Source: Morinoia aosen | Lineage: Eukaryota; Arthropoda; Malacostraca; Amphipoda; Talitridae | Assembly: GCA_030386875.1 (NCBI GenBank) | Contig: CM059562.1 | Location: 23,737,360 to 23,801,359, forward strand | Length of the DNA: 64,000 nt | Reading direction: 5' to 3' | In this document: positions 8,230 to 21,255 of the stretch, piece after piece | Layout: the number at the start of each line of letters is the position of its first letter | Position numbering within the stretch: the first letter of the stretch is position 1 | The notes under the pieces: model-generated | Told to the model about the DNA's origin: nothing | The model's database searches: none | What the model saw: the letters and a program-made list of their open reading frames with translations, nothing else | Program-made: the position numbers and the translations under genes

Positions 8230-11200
8230 TAATAATAATAAACTCATTTAACGACAGCTTCGGTCATAGACTATTTAGCTGTCGCTTCGGCAACTTTGCC
8301 GAAGTTAATAACGCATTTGGAGTTTTTATGATTTCACAAGTTTTTCGAATGTAAATCAGCAAGCGCTATGATCCAGAGATCCGTTAGGGTCTTTTATTTT
8401 AGGTTAGTTTACTTCACGAGATATTATAAATGAAAAGGTAGACATAACAATACACAGGCGAGTGCAGGGTGTCTCAGTACTGTAGTCCCATACCGCACAC
8501 AGGTTTGATAGTAGTTCAATTACCAAGACCACACGGCATGGCAAGTCTCAAAATCTCAACATCAGCCTTCACATACCCTCGACAAAGAAAAACAAATTAT
8601 AGTTACATTGGTGACACACACAGTTTTCAATTCAAAATATGGCCCAAGCTACCAAGAAATTTAATTCAACCCTCACACCATCACTGTTATCATAAGCGTA
8701 ACAAATGATCCCAACTTTAATATCTGCCACACCAGGCAACATTCTGACATTTCGGGCAGCCAGACCCCTTGGGGGTTTCAGCTGCCCACCCATTATGGCC
8801 GGACGCCTTACCCACGCTGAAACCCCCCGAGGTACCAACGCAGTGCGCCCGGCCATATTACGGTTTTATCGTCAGCAACTAATTAGGGATGCTGATTCCT
8901 ATGTTAACAAAACATGTCTCACATAATTCCAGGCAGATAACTTGACCGAATGGTAAGATATACAAGTTTGCGTACACATTGATGGCCTTCACATATTCCA
9001 GCACTTTTCTTACTGGACCACCATCTTTCAACAAGTCGCCGACGCTCCTGCCATTGACACTCCCTCAGAGGATACTTCTTGGTTGTTGCAGAGCAGGACA
9101 TGTTTCAATTATGTGTTTTATCGTCAGCACCGCATCTCCGCACCATCCACATATGGGTCTCTGACCCAGGGCTTCTGGGTTCAACAAATAGTTGTGGGTG
9201 AGGGCGGTATGTTGCAATCGAAGTCTATTAATTATGACCTCTTCTTGGCGGTTCAGCTTCAGCCGTCTCACTTTCCACCTTCCGGGACTGCTCTTCATTT
9301 CTTTTAGATCGCTTCGGCATCGCTGCCACTCTTCATTCCATATTTCATACGTCCTCCTTCTTATCAACGGAAACCAATCTTTGTACTTAATGAGGGCAAA
9401 CTCTGATGATCTCGTTGATGCTTCTTTTGCTGCTCTGTCCGCACGCTCGTTCCCGCTGATCCCCACGTGGGCGGGCACCCAACAGATGGTGATGTGCTTC
9501 CCTTCCAAGATGATCTGATGCATATCCAATAAAATTCTATTGAGAAGTTGGTTGTCATCGGTTTCATTGTTGATAGCCTGTATACAGCTCAAAGAATCGC
9601 TAAAGACGACAAAGTTGTCAAACTGAGTTTCGTTTATTATGCTGACTGCCAGTTTTATTGCATGGAGTTCTGCTGTCATGACACTTGCAACCATTGGTAG
9701 CGATATCTTTTTTATGATTTTGCCCATCACTGCCGATGCACCAACCCCCGTCTGAGACTTCGAGCCGTCCGTGAAGATGAACTTGCAGTTGCTGTATTTG
9801 CTCGCAGTATCCTCATGCACGTGCCTCATGAGTGCCGGAGTTACATCTTCCTTTCGCAACTTCACTATATTTTCCACGATGGTAGGCCGCTTCTGAACCC
9901 ATGAATACGTTCCTGGAGTGAAGTATGGCTGGACTGGTTGGGTAGGAATATTGTACTGGTTTTGGACTTCACGGAGTTTCATGATGGCAGATTTTGATGA
10001 GCGCTCACGGCTGCTAAAGAGCAATTCCAAGTTTGAGTTGTGAACACACCGGTAGGCAGGGTTGAGGAAGTGGCATTCGAGTTTGAAGTAGTACCGAAGA
10101 AGTTGTTCTTTTCTTCTGAATTCTAGCTTAGGTTCATTGGTGAGGATGTTCAAATTTTGTACAGGCGTAGTCATGAAGGCTCCAGTGCTGATGCGCATGG
10201 CCTCATTCGCTATGACATCCAGCTCCTTCAATGCTGTTGCGTTGGCTGATCCATAAACTAAGCAGCCATAATCAATCTTTGGGCGGATTAAAGATCTGTA
10301 TAGTTTCATGAGAATTTCTCGATCTGCTCCCCATTTGTAGGAGGAGACAGATTTCATTAGGTTCAGATCATTTTTACATTTAGCTTTTGTTTTTTGGATA
10401 TGTGCGGTCCAGTTTAGTTTTCTGTCCCATTCCAGTCCTTAGAATTTTGAGTTTTCAACGTTTGGTATAATGTGGTCTTCCAGTTTCAGTGTTGGTATAA
10501 TTATTGGTGGGTTACCTTTATAGAATTGCATAGCTGTGGTTTTGGAGGTTGAAAATTTGAAGCCGTTAAGTTTGGCCCATCGGTTAACTCTGTTGATTGT
10601 TGCTTGCAGTGTTTCTTGACCTCTAAATGCACTATGATCAGCAAAGGCGATGAGTAGGTCATCCACAAATAATGAAGTAAATACTTCCTCAGGAATTTCT
10701 TTTGCCAGTGAGTTGATTTTCAGGGCAAAGAGGGTGACACTTAACGTACTGCCCTGTGGTGTCCCATTCGCCAGTTCTTTAGGAGATGATAGCTGATGTT
10801 CCACTTTCACCTGGAATGTGCGATTTCTTAGAAATTCCTCTATGAAGTTCGGCAACCTTCCTTTCAAGCCTGCAGTCGCCAGATCCATCATTATACCATG
10901 GCGCCACGTCATGTCGTAGGCTTTTTCTATGTCAAAGAAGATTGTCATTACATATTTCCCTGCGGCGAGCGATTGTCGGATGTAGGTGTCGAATCTGATG
11001 AGGTGGTCGATTGTGGCACGGTGCTTTCTGAAGTCGCACTGTATGTCTGCAAATATTTTGTTGTTTTCCAGATATTCTATTAGTCTTCGGTTTATCATTT
11101 TCTCAAATGTCTTGCATATGCAGCTTATCAGCGAGATGGGCCTGTAATTTTTGGGGTCTGTGTGGTCTTTGCCAAGTTTAGGAACGGGCACTATGATAGC

Positions 11201-11618
11201 TTGCTTCCATGGCTGGTAAATGTACTCTTCTGTCCATATTTTGTTGTAGATATTCAGCAAGTATTAATGTGCGTTGTCTGGTAGATTTTTAATCATCAGG
11301 TTACTAATAGCATCAGGTCCTGGGGCTGTATTTCTGTTGCTCTTAATTGCTGACAAAAGTTCTTCGAAGGTGAAAGGGCTGTTGTAAGGTTCGTCGTTGT
11401 TGCTCGTTAGGTCCACTGGTATCTGCTCAATCTCTTGCTTATACTGACGGAACTCGTTAGAATAGTTCTCATTGCTGGATGTGTGGGCGAAGGTTTGTGC
11501 TAGTATTTCCGCGATGGTTGGTACTGTTGAAAAAAGTTCGTTTCCATCTTTCAATATTTTAATTTGTTTCTTGGCTCTGCCCCGGATTCGGTTCACCTTC
11601 TCCCAAATATGGCTGCTC
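8230..11618 (-). mobile_element. I-1 non-LTR element, 3' segment
   Basis: Minus strand. Holds the 3' UTR (8,230-8,930), RNase H, and most of the reverse transcriptase. The 3' end is a short (TTA)n tail at 8,226-8,241, as in I-type elements. The UTR contains a hairpin-forming GGGGTTTCAGC / GCTGAAACCCC pair at about 8,769-8,829. Its 5' side stops at the P-element insertion, and I-1 continues at 23,976. Confidence 0.85.
8930..11618 (-). pseudogene. I-1 ORF2 3' half: RT, RNase H, zinc-finger-like end
   Basis: One reading frame with in-frame stops near 11,261, 10,436 and 9,062 but no frameshift. In order: a linker after the endonuclease ('IRGRAKKQIKIL'), reverse transcriptase with 'NYRPISLISCICKTFEKMI', 'FFDIEKAYD', 'GTPQGSTLSVTLFA' and the catalytic 'FVDDLLIAF' box; then RNase H with 'FTDGSKSQTGVG', 'ELHAIKLAV', 'FSDSLSCIQAI' and 'NERADRAAKEA'; then a C..C...H....C end ('CGWCGDAVLTIKHIIETC'). 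The RNase H plus the zinc-finger-like end points to the I clade rather than jockey. Inactive because of the stops and the P insertion. Confidence 0.85.
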
Positions 11619-11626
11619 GGTGTGGT
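11619..11626 (+). repeat. 8-bp TSD of the P-like element, left
   Basis: GGTGTGGT, repeated exactly at 23,968-23,975. Removing the element and one copy rejoins the I-1 reading frame (…ATTP|SSHIW…), which proves the insertion. Confidence 0.9.
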
Positions 11627-11731
11627 CACAGTACAGAGAAGAGAAGTAGTTTCAAATAGCGGGGTTGGCACGACCGCTTTTGGCAGCGTGTGACGTCATG
11701 CTATGGCTAAGCGTGACGTCACAATAGCCGG
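11627..11731 (+). repeat. P-like element left end: TIR and TGACGTCA repeats
   Basis: TIR at 11,628-11,648, then two TGACGTCA palindromes near 11,690 and 11,711 with the shared CACAATAGCCGG block. Mirror-imaged at the right end. Known P elements carry internal inverted repeats and transposase sites in comparable positions. Confidence 0.75.
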
Positions 11732-14190
11732 CCGCTGATTGGTCTATTTCGTGTACGATTTCTGCCAGACGTACAATACCTCGACTGCGTTGCTTCTGGC
11801 GTTCCCAGCTGTTCTTTGTTTGCTCATAACTTTTACCTAGTCAAATACGATTGGAATAGAAATGTAAGTAAAACTAAAACGCTGGGGCTGTATTATTTAT
11901 TCAATGAATACTTCATCGTAATAAGTTAGTTTGCTCTGGATCATATTTTAACGAGCATTCAAAAAGACATTTTTACACCCGTACCTGCATAATTTACAAA
12001 AGCTATCATTTACGTGTTGTTTGAGGGTATAGTATCTCAATGTTTTGATCCACAAATTCGTGAATTAATGTCCATGATTCCAAACCAACAATATTCGTCA
12101 ACACGAGCTTTGGTGAATTAAGAGACTGGTGAGTTAGGGTCATCGACATGACACATATTTTCGGTAACAAAATTCCGACGCAGATTAAATAAAATATTTA
12201 AATTTAGGATGGTAAAAGTGCACTCTATATTTTCTACTAATGGATGGCAGTAACGCTTTATCATGAAACTAAATACATGGACATCATTCAAGCTTAGTTT
12301 ACTAATAAATACTATTCTTTCTCCAATAGAAGAACACCAGTTCAACTTAGTTGATTGCTCCTAAAAGAAAGTACTCAACAGTAAGTACTTATTATTTCCT
12401 ATAACAAGCTACGTTCCGCAACTCATCGAAAACAAATAGTAAAACTAGACAAAAGTAAACAAACATCTCCATGTAACATGAGTAGTCAACATAATTCTCA
12501 TATAATACGCATCTTTGAAGAGTGCGTAATATATTACACCACGACGATTACATACTGAGTTAGTTTAAGCCTCTCACACCACGTGAAAGGTGGTCCCAAG
12601 AAAGGACAGCAGAAGACATTAGTGTGCAATTAAGGGAATGGGGAATCAAAGGACGAGATACGTCCACACACATCACGCACAGAAACAGCAAGATTGAAGA
12701 ATGTTATTTAAATATGATAAAAGTGGACAAAGAAAGTAACAGATGCTGAAAAAAGACACCAGTGAACCGAAAAAAAGATGGTCCGTAACAAAATCAAACA
12801 TATATTTACATCTATCCCTATGTCAGAGCTAATTCCCACAGATTCAATAGTTGGCTACTTACACCAGGAAATAAAGGCGTCGGTTATCGATTAGAGCTAA
12901 CGGGGATTCTGTGACGAAAATTGACACCAGAAAATTAAATGAAACATTGTCCATAGCGAGAGAAAGTAAAATGAGGATGTCCATAGCGAGAGAAAGTAAA
13001 ATGAGGACAGCCCATAATTAATTGACCTTTTAATTGGTTGATGAAAGTAGAGCTATGAACACTATGATGTTAATACTTATTTCTTCGAATAAAAAATATG
13101 TTCATGCTTACATATAACGTGGCACTTAATTACCTCAGCAACTAAAAAGCTACTCTCGCTTTGCTTCGGTTTCAAACCCACAATTTATCATGATTCACTT
13201 GACCCCTCGTTCTCCAAATTTGTTCCCTAAGCGAGGTTTTCTTGTGGGACTCGTCACGAGTTATGTAACAAAATTAGCAAATGTACAATAACTAAATGAA
13301 CTTTTCATGAAATAGCTTAACTCTCGTGTAATGCGCGATGGAGCGTTATTGAAACGATAAAGAATAAAGCTCAAATTGTAAAAACGGCCATGGCTATCAC
13401 TTAAAGAGTCCTGTTTTCAAAACGTAGCTTTTATAAACCATATGTTGTTTATCCTTAGAAGAAAATTAGTTTCAAAATCCTAGCATTCATAGTATTTGTG
13501 TATCGGCAAATTAAAAGGATCGGTTACTTCTGGGGAAACATATACAACGATAATATGTTCAGCAGATCGTAAATAGTGAATCAAAAATATATAATATGAT
13601 CACTAATATGATATTACTATTTGTTCAAACACAGACATTGCACGAGAATTGTAATAAGTCAGCGAATAGATTAAGAATAAATGAACTGCCAATAATAGAA
13701 AGAACTAATAATAACACCAGCAATAATTTCAATGTTAACCTGCTCGTTTCTTTCTTAGTCAATCAGACTTCTACAATTATGAGAAATACCACAAGTGTGC
13801 GGTAAATTATTCCGTCCTTCCTCTAAGCAAATTTACATACTTGTATTTAATTCTGATTGAGTTTCCTCCTTCCATCCATGCGTGACAATCTTATCATTGA
13901 CACTATTCAGCATCATATGCAACAAATTGACAGGCTTTTACACGACGCAGATACTTTGTAACATGAATATCGCTGCGCTCAATTCAATACAATACGGTGG
14001 AACGAAAGTAAAGCGAAAAGGAATTACGGAATTAGCTGACAAATTAAGAGAAATTTAATACACAATTCTTAAGAAAGAGCAATACGAACATGTATACAAT
14101 CGTGCACCAATGCTGTTCATTACAAAGAAATAAATAACGAGCAACGAAAAGAAATGAAGCTATATTTTTCCAAAACCAAGTCTTATTGTA
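11732..14190. other. P-like element 3' region without genes
   Basis: About 2.5 kb between the transposase end and the left TIR. It holds a copy of dispersed repeat R1 (12,590-12,860) and a duplicated 23-bp block around 12,949-13,006. No other gene was recognised. Confidence 0.5.
12590..12860. repeat. dispersed repeat R1, copy 2
   Basis: Related to 290-600 and 37,945-38,270: CCGAAAAAAAGATGGTC block and AATTCCCACAGATTCAATAG end. Lies inside the P-like element, so this family was still inserting, or was captured, after or during the growth of that element. Confidence 0.55.
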
Positions 14191-14195
14191 ACATT

Positions 14196-14782
14196 TCATT
14201 GATGTGTAATTTTCTTTATTTTATCACTAGGATTACTGCTCTCTAAGGCTTTATTGATGTGCTTAATGGTTTGATAAGTCCTGCAAGTCACATAAAATTT
14301 GATGAAGAACTCCTTCACATCAGCAGCGCACAATACAGGCGGAGAGCACGCTTCATCAATGACCTTCTGAGCTAGTTCACAGAAACCTTGAACATGACTG
14401 AACTTATCAAAACAGAACAAAAATACTCTCTCGTAGTTCATGATTGTTTCAATGAAAGATTTGCTGCAGTAATGGAGGCTTCGTTGCGGATCATTGTTTT
14501 GTACATATTCTTTGAATGACACGAAGAGGTGCGTGTTTAGGTCTTCAGGCGCAAGAATTAACGAACACGCAGAGCAGTCTTTAACATTGGACCTTTCTTA
14601 CTTCGGTGATATCTATCAACTTTCATAGCAACATACCCACTCAAGTAAGCTGCTGCATTGTTGACCTCGGCCGACTCAAACAGAGTTCCAACCGATTCGT
14701 TGCCATCGAAGTGCTTCGCGGTAGTCATGTCTTCGTCGTTGAGTACAACCGGCGGCGGAGACAAATCCTCATCTTCTGGTCG
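14196..14782 (-). pseudogene. P-like transposase, C-terminal exon
   Basis: Opens after a good acceptor (TTTCCTCCTCTGATTCAG, exon starts 14,782) in phase 0. It reads 'VGTLFESAEVNNAAAYLSGY' and 'KVDRYHRSKKGPMLK', the conserved 'AAY.SGY' region of P/THAP9-type transposases. A frameshift at about 14,590 interrupts it, after which the other frame carries 'DCSACSLILAPEDLN', 'SFKEYVQNNDPQRSLHYC' and the C-terminus to 14,196. The break makes this exon non-functional as it stands. Confidence 0.75.
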
Positions 14783-14834
14783 CTGAATCAGAGGAGGAAA
14801 ACAGTTTAATATTTACACATGCCGACTTTCAAAT

Positions 14835-16028
14835 TTAAATAGTAAAAAGTGGTAGGAGTGGTGGTGGGAGTGGGAGTGGTGGTGGGAGTGGTGGTGGGAG
14901 TGGGAGTGGTGGTGGGAGTGGTGGTGGTGGTGGGAGCTGCAGCAGTGGAATTCGACAACACCGAGCTGCAAGTTTCACTTTCATTTTTGATGAAAACCTC
15001 AAACTGTGCACATGCCTATCAGACAGCTTTGGAACCATTTTCAAGCTGTGCATTTTCTCTTTTTCAAACAGTGTGACGATGTGATCCCAGCTTGCAGCGT
15101 GCTTAAAGCCTGGCACAGGAACGTCACTTCTGAGCAAGAGACTTCTAGAGTTTTTCAGTAGATGGGGAGGGTCTTTGTAGACAAAGTAGGACTTCGTTCC
15201 TAGCTCAATAGTTGGGTTTGTATGTGAGCAACCCAGGGATTTGAAAGCTTTTTCAAAATTTGAACCTTGGTCAGAAGTTATTCCAAGCACTACAAAGCCC
15301 TCAGTTTCAAGGGATTTTATAACGGTCTGAAGAATTTCAATAAGACTGGTAGATTGAACAGCACCCGATGTTAAATAATATCCAAATGGAAATTGCCAGT
15401 GTTTCTTCACCCCACACGCCATAACGCACAATGCTGATGACACCAAGTTCTTTTTCCTCTTAAAACCATCGTCTGCGTACCCAAATATTTTCTTCTTGTC
15501 GGGACTGTACAACAGGCCTCTTGTTAATGACATTTCATCCATAAGGATGAAAATTAGCTTATCGTGTTCACTTTGGGGATTAACTTTGAGTCTTAACATT
15601 GGTATGTTCTGCTCATTGCAACCGGGGTTCATTTTGTGGGCCTTCAGGACACGAAGAATTGTAGAAGGCGATGGTAGTGGTAGCATTCTCCTCAACAAGT
15701 TGTACCCGGATATGCTGCAACTCACTAGCATGTTAACTGCCATCCACTCATGAAACGATGTGTATCGTCGCTTTCCTTTCAGTTTAAATTTGTCAAATTC
15801 CGTGATGTACGGACCAAATGATGGATGAAACTGTTGTACTATGTTCTGCAGGTTAGACCGACGATTGATGATAGGTCCCCTAACTCTCTTTCTCATGAGA
15901 GAAGCTCCCTTGCTTTTGGGTTTTAAAAATGTAGACGAACGATTGGTCGTTACTTGTGCAGAAGGCTGATCAAACAATTTCTTCTTACAGGTCAGAGTTG
16001 CTTCATCTTTCGTCATACAGGCCTTTTC
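14835..16028 (-). pseudogene. P-like transposase, catalytic core exon
   Basis: Starts at an acceptor at 16,028 (TTCGTTTCTTCCAG). The core has 'YTSFHEWMAVNMLVSCSISG', 'LPLPSPSTILRVLK', 'FILMDEMSL' (first catalytic Asp region), 'GYADDGFK', 'GITSDQGSNF' (second catalytic Asp region) and 'DPPHLLKNSR', all in the order of P/THAP9-type RNase H-fold transposases. Near 14,950 the expected text ('VLSNSTAAA') is in another frame, so there is a one-base shift. The frame then runs into a CCACCACTCCC-type microsatellite (14,849-14,935) that reads as a meaningless proline tract. Confidence 0.8.
14849..14935. repeat. GGTGGTGGGAGTG microsatellite
   Basis: Tandem GTGGTGGGAGTGGGAGTG-type units inside the damaged end of the P-like core exon, responsible for the proline/leucine run on the minus strand. 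Confidence 0.85.
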
Positions 16029-16242
16029 CTGGAAGAAACGAACAAATAAACAAAAAGGCAATGGAGGGGAAATTCAGATGAAAAGAGGTTGAGCGCTAAC
16101 AAAAATAAGTAACGAAGAATGTGATACGTTATTTGTACACGACAGGGAAGGAAAGTAGGGCTGTAGGAATATGAAGGGAAGAAGAAATATTAGGGGCTTG
16201 ATAATTTGAAAATACACAAATCAAATGGAGGTGGAGCGAGAG

Positions 16243-17931
16243 CAGGGTTGACACATAAAAAAAAACACCCAAAAAAGGAAAAAAAACACGTAAAAAAACA
16301 CTAAATCATGTATTTTTTAGCTTTTTTGGGTTTTATTAGTGCTATTTAAATTTCACTTGTTTTCAAGCTTATAGAATCAAAATGAGCTAAATATTTATAT
16401 TGTCAAAAATTTGTCCAAGGCATTTGCATGACCATGACAATAAATATTGAAAAACAAAAAACACCACTATAAAAATAAAATAAGAAAAACCCGAATCACA
16501 GAACAAAACTCGAGGGACTAGTATACTTCTACGAGTTCCATTTCCAAGGTAAAAAACAAAAACTAAGAAACAAATGCAGTTTGACTATTTGAGAGTATAG
16601 AAACTTCTGAATTCTTCCTGTCTTCTAGACTAGACTGCTACTACAGTACTACTGTGTTTCTCTTTCTACATCCACTGCCATTTCATCATAGTCATCCACA
16701 TCATGATCATTTGTGAGGTGGCGATATAATGAGACCAATTTCTGTGCACGTTCTGATCCTAATCTATTTACCAATTTATTCCACACAATTCCAAATGTTG
16801 AGAAAATTCTCTCAATGGATCCTGAACTTGCGGGCAAGGATGAAGATTGCTTATAAATTTGCAGACACTCTCTGTCAGTGTTTTTTCAGGAATCTGCACT
16901 TTCTGCTGTTTCATGTCTTGAATATCCCACCATCAACGAGGAGTCCTTGTCTTAGTGATATTCTTGTTGAACAAGTGTTTTGGGAAGATGTTTGAGCCCT
17001 TCAATTTATACAAATAAAGCGCGCTGATGAACTCCGGATTGTATTTAGCCAACCACTCTTCAATATCTGTCTCCTGTGAGAGCTTTGCCTGAAATAAGTC
17101 TTAACAATTATAGTCAGATGGGGTAAGACACGACCGCAGCCATCATGGGGTAAGAAAGTGAAGAAACGACTGGCCTATGGTAAGCATTCAAGCTGCACTG
17201 GAGCAAACTTGACGATGGAAACTGTTAGAGCATTTATTTCTTATCATTTTAGGGTTTGTTGCTATCCTGAACTGCAAAAAGTGATTTTTTGGGCAAAAAA
17301 TTTTTGGCATGTCACTACATGTTGTAAAATGTAACAGTGTGGTTGATTGACTTGGCTTGCGTTGCTAAGCACTCCAGCTCACACAATACACATGTTAAGT
17401 TGTTAACAGCATGCCTGTTAAGTGATGTGCAGCTGTCTAGCTTCAAGTTGCTTGTGGTGGTTACTTATGATCTGCATGGTGCTACCCTCTCACATGACTT
17501 GCGTCTGTCTGCTGCTAAAACAACTCACTATGAATTGACAAGCACAGCAATTCTCTTTGCACATCTTATATATCTTTACAGACTGCAGAGCTATGTCCCT
17601 ATGCATATGGTAATAGTTAAATGGTAATTATGATGGCCAAACTTAATTCATATATTGTTCATATATGTAATAATTCATATAATGATGTAATATAATGTTG
17701 GAAATAAAGTAATCAAATAACAATATTTACTCAAAAAGTGTATATATGTATATATATATATCTGGAAAAGAGGCAACTGGAGCTGTGTGAATAACTCTTT
17801 TAAACAAAAACAGGTATTACAAAAAAAACAATAAAGCCCAAAAAAAACAATAAAACCCCCCAAAAAATTTAACCCAAAAAATCCCATGTGGGTTTTTTTT
17901 TTTTTTTTAAACATGTTTTTTTCCATCCCTG
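16243..17931 (-). mobile_element. hAT element copy 1
   Basis: Flanked by an exact 8-bp TSD AGCGAGAG (16,235-16,242 and 17,932-17,939). Ends CAGGGTTGACAC and, inverted, CAGGGATGGAAA fit the hAT terminal consensus. Both subterminal regions are full of AAAACCC/GGGTTTT runs. The inside keeps only the C-terminal part of a transposase. Same family as 45,803-48,907 but in the opposite orientation. Nested in the P-like element. Confidence 0.9.
16640..17100 (-). pseudogene. hAT transposase C-terminal relic, copy 1
   Basis: Minus-strand text '[20 protein letters not shown]' and then '[18 protein letters not shown]' followed by 'NRLGSERAQKLVSLYRHL', the hAT C-terminal dimerisation domain, ending '[12 protein letters not shown]' at about 16,649. 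A frame break lies between the two blocks (about 16,840). The catalytic core is missing. Confidence 0.8.
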
Positions 17932-18111
17932 AGCGAGAGGAATCGGAAAGTGGAGGAGAATGGCAAGGTGAGTTAGGGATAAAAGAGAGGGAAAGAGAAG
18001 GAAGAGAGATAGGAGAATGAGGAAAGTTGATGTGTGATTTTAATAAATGTTCTATATGAATATAAAGAATTTAAATGGCAATGAAGACAGTATAAAACAA
18101 GCAACACTCAC

Positions 18112-18260
18112 TGTCCAGTTGAAGGAATCTTTTTCAACTTTCTCAGTTGAACCCAAATTTGAAGGAGTAGCAATTTGTTGAGTCTGTCGCGCCCTTGTTC
18201 CCCTTCGCCAGGTAAGAAAAACACCGGAAGAAGAAGGAGGTTGTATTGGGCGCGGTTGAA
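18112..18260 (-). pseudogene. probable P-like transposase internal exon
   Basis: The minus-strand frame 'TWRRGTRARQTQQIATPS' ... 'EKVEKDSFNWT' ends at a consensus donor (ACA|GTGAGTG, exon end 18,112) in phase 0, matching the phase-0 acceptor of the core exon at 16,028. The upstream acceptor is uncertain. No domain recognised; it would lie between the DNA-binding N-terminus and the catalytic core. Confidence 0.4.
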
Positions 18261-18286
18261 TACGTCACTGTAAACAAGGGTTATTT

Positions 18287-18520
18287 TTAGTTCTACAAAT
18301 AAATCAGCTTGAAGTCACAAAGAGAGTAATTAAGTTTATTACTAACTTAGCTCGGCGGCACAAGGTAAGAACATTCTTAGTTCTACAAATAAATCAGATT
18401 GAAGGCACAAAGAGAGCAATTAAGTTCATTAATAACTTAGCTCGGCGGCACAAGGTAAGAACATTCTTAGTTCTACAAATAAATCAGCTTGAAGGTACAA
18501 AGAGAGTATTTAAGTTTATC
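18287..18520 (+). repeat. 90-bp tandem repeat, 2.6 copies
   Basis: Units begin TTAGTTCTACAAATAAATCAG at 18,287, 18,377 and 18,467 and differ by a few bases. Each full unit ends CACAAGGTAAGAACATTC. Located in the P-like element between two exons. Confidence 0.9.
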
Positions 18521-21247
18521 AACCTAGTATCACGATCACAAGGCGATCAATGCCTCTGCGACATAAACAGTTTCGAGAACAACGCAGATTACAAGAAAAA
18601 TAAGAAGCACTGCGAGAAAACAAAATTGTAAAATTAAATAAGAAGTTTCTAATCGTTTCAGAATTATTGCTAGAGCTTAGTGTCGCGCCCTTACATCTTT
18701 TAAAATTACTTACATCTTTATTTGCGAGACCTCAGCTACGACACTGACCCTAGGCTTACTTTTTTATGCTTTACATTACCTGTAAAGTAAAAGAAATCAC
18801 ATTAAATCATTATCATGCACACGCGCAATTTACAACCCAGACTAGGCTTAACTTACAAAGACACGAAAGGGGGACCAGGTCGGCCATTTTTTATATGGCG
18901 CTTGAGGCGCAGCAATACACGACAACTGCATATGGAAGACTCGTAATATGCACATGACCTTCAAATTAATCATGCTGCAAATTAAAGCATCTCGGCCCCT
19001 TCAATAAATAACGCACTTCTTCGATCATACAAATGATTTTGAGACTCAGTGGTCAAAACTTACAGAAAACTAAAATACACTTCATGAGTGGCTGATCATT
19101 CATTCAAGATATGATCTGACTGAGTGCAACCTAAACCCGATAATTTTTCCCGATACAACAGAAGTTTTACAGTACGCAAACGCATTGAAGATAACAGTAC
19201 GCACAATCAAATTAAAATGATAGAACTGTATTAATAAAAAATCATTTGAATAAGACAAAACGCACAGTGACAACATTCTGAGGCTACCGAAGCACGCACT
19301 TGAAAAACTGACACACACAAAGGTAGAATGGCTATCTACGGTTCTTACAGATATAAGGCACACTTTCACTTCAGTTCTTTTAATTTTATTAAGTTCGATC
19401 ATCACTTAAAAGGGTTCAAACACACATTTAAGGCTTATTAGGTAGGTAGCCTGAGCACGAAATATCACACCCTACTCTCGGGAGAGCTTTGGCTCAAGTG
19501 CGAAGCGGGCGCTGAAGCCACAAGAGACGCCAAGAGAATGTTGCCAAAAAACCCCAGCATACGCTTAAGAAAAAACCCAAGTCAGCGAAAAAAGACGTTA
19601 ATGAATAAATTTTCTTACCCGTTTCCTATTGTTTTCGTGGTTACCAAGTAGTACAATCATTGAGGCTCAGATCCGCGGTTAAAACCCCAGAATGCGCAAC
19701 CAGCTGAAATGAATCTACGTAACGGCGGAGAACTCCCGCATTAAATCTTACATACGCGGACAGAGCTAGAACGTTTGATAAGTATCGGAGTTTTTTATTC
19801 TATTTTAAATAAAGATATTATCGACATCATAAATCGACATTTAGTGACATTAACGATTAACTTTGCTGATATTATTAAGTTATTGACCTGATATCGCTCA
19901 TTTCAAAATCACGAATTCGATCTGGAAATTTCCAGGACAGTCAAATGAGAAGCGGTTCATTTAAATGGCGGGCTAAAACCCAAAATGACTTAAAGACGGA
20001 GAAAGGCATGACAGAGTCTGTGATACACAAGTTGGGTTAGGGACCTGAAATGAAACATACACACTCTATTAAATCACATGCACGGGAATAAATGTGTATT
20101 GCGAAATTCATTAGTTATGGAATCTACTTTGAAATGACATGAAATTAATAGAAAATCGAACAGAATCTTCATAGAATAATTTAATAATTAAAAACCAAGG
20201 GAGTAAAAAATCTATTTCTATAATTCAAAAATAACAATAACCAGCTGTCCTAGGTATTTCTTGAGTTTTATTAGACCTCTTTATTTCTTGAGCTGAGAAT
20301 CAGCTAAATAACTGGTTATATGTAAGATCCTTTACACATAGATGTTTGGAACCTAAATTATAAGATAAAACCATGCTTTAAGGCATATATATACACAGAG
20401 CATGAATACTTCACGAACACTAAACACGCCAGTAGGACCCTGGTGCCTGCTGAGCTTAACCCTTTAACGTCCGAATTTTTGTACTCATATTACCATTAAC
20501 ACAACCACCGTCACTAAACTGGCGCTGGCATCAGGCAGTCACCAATATCAGGATGGGATAGGAACTGCCACTCGGCATAGAACTTCAAAGAACACATTAG
20601 GGAACTAATTGAACTAGAAATACAATATATTGAGGGTATTTTTGAAAGAGGACACTGGTGTCCTCGTGGGCGTTAAAGGGTTAAGCAACAAAGAACTTTC
20701 TAAAACGTAATGCCCATGAAGAAGCGTACAGCGGTGTACTTTTATTTTAACAGGAACAAAATGTAATACAGAATATATAAGTAGAGCTGATAATTGGCAT
20801 ACCTCGTAAGTCTCATACGTTACACATTATGAGACCCAACAACCTTTTTTCCTCACATCTTCTGTGATTCAATTATATTGTCACCTCCAGAATGCTAGAA
20901 CACATCAACAATCATGATCACACAAACCACACAACAGTTGTTGAAGGCTCAGCACATGAAGAATAAATCATTATGAAAAACAAAGGTCCTGATTTTATGT
21001 TATGAATAAGTTTGAGCTACTATTAAGACAAGAAGCAATCCGAGCATAAAAAAACTTTTTAAATATAACACAATCGTTAGAATTGACCTTGGACAGTCAT
21101 TATTCGAACTACAATCTTTTGAAACTACATTGGAAACATATACACTGCTGATCAAATGTTTAAGACCACTTTAAAAATTTAAATAATAAAACAATTCGGA
21201 TACATAAATACATACTCCTTCACTAAAGGCTCACTTATTAGGCAAGG
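18521..21247. other. P-like element interior, no gene recognised
   Basis: About 2.7 kb, AT-rich, between putative exons. Small frames here do not resemble proteins. GTCGCGCCCTT occurs at about 18,186 and 18,682. Confidence 0.4.
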
Positions 21248-21255
21248 TTAATTAC

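Noticed and set aside
14835-14950. Pro/Leu-rich C-terminus of the 408-codon frame
   Set aside because: Microsatellite read in a shifted frame; the expected transposase text is in another frame.
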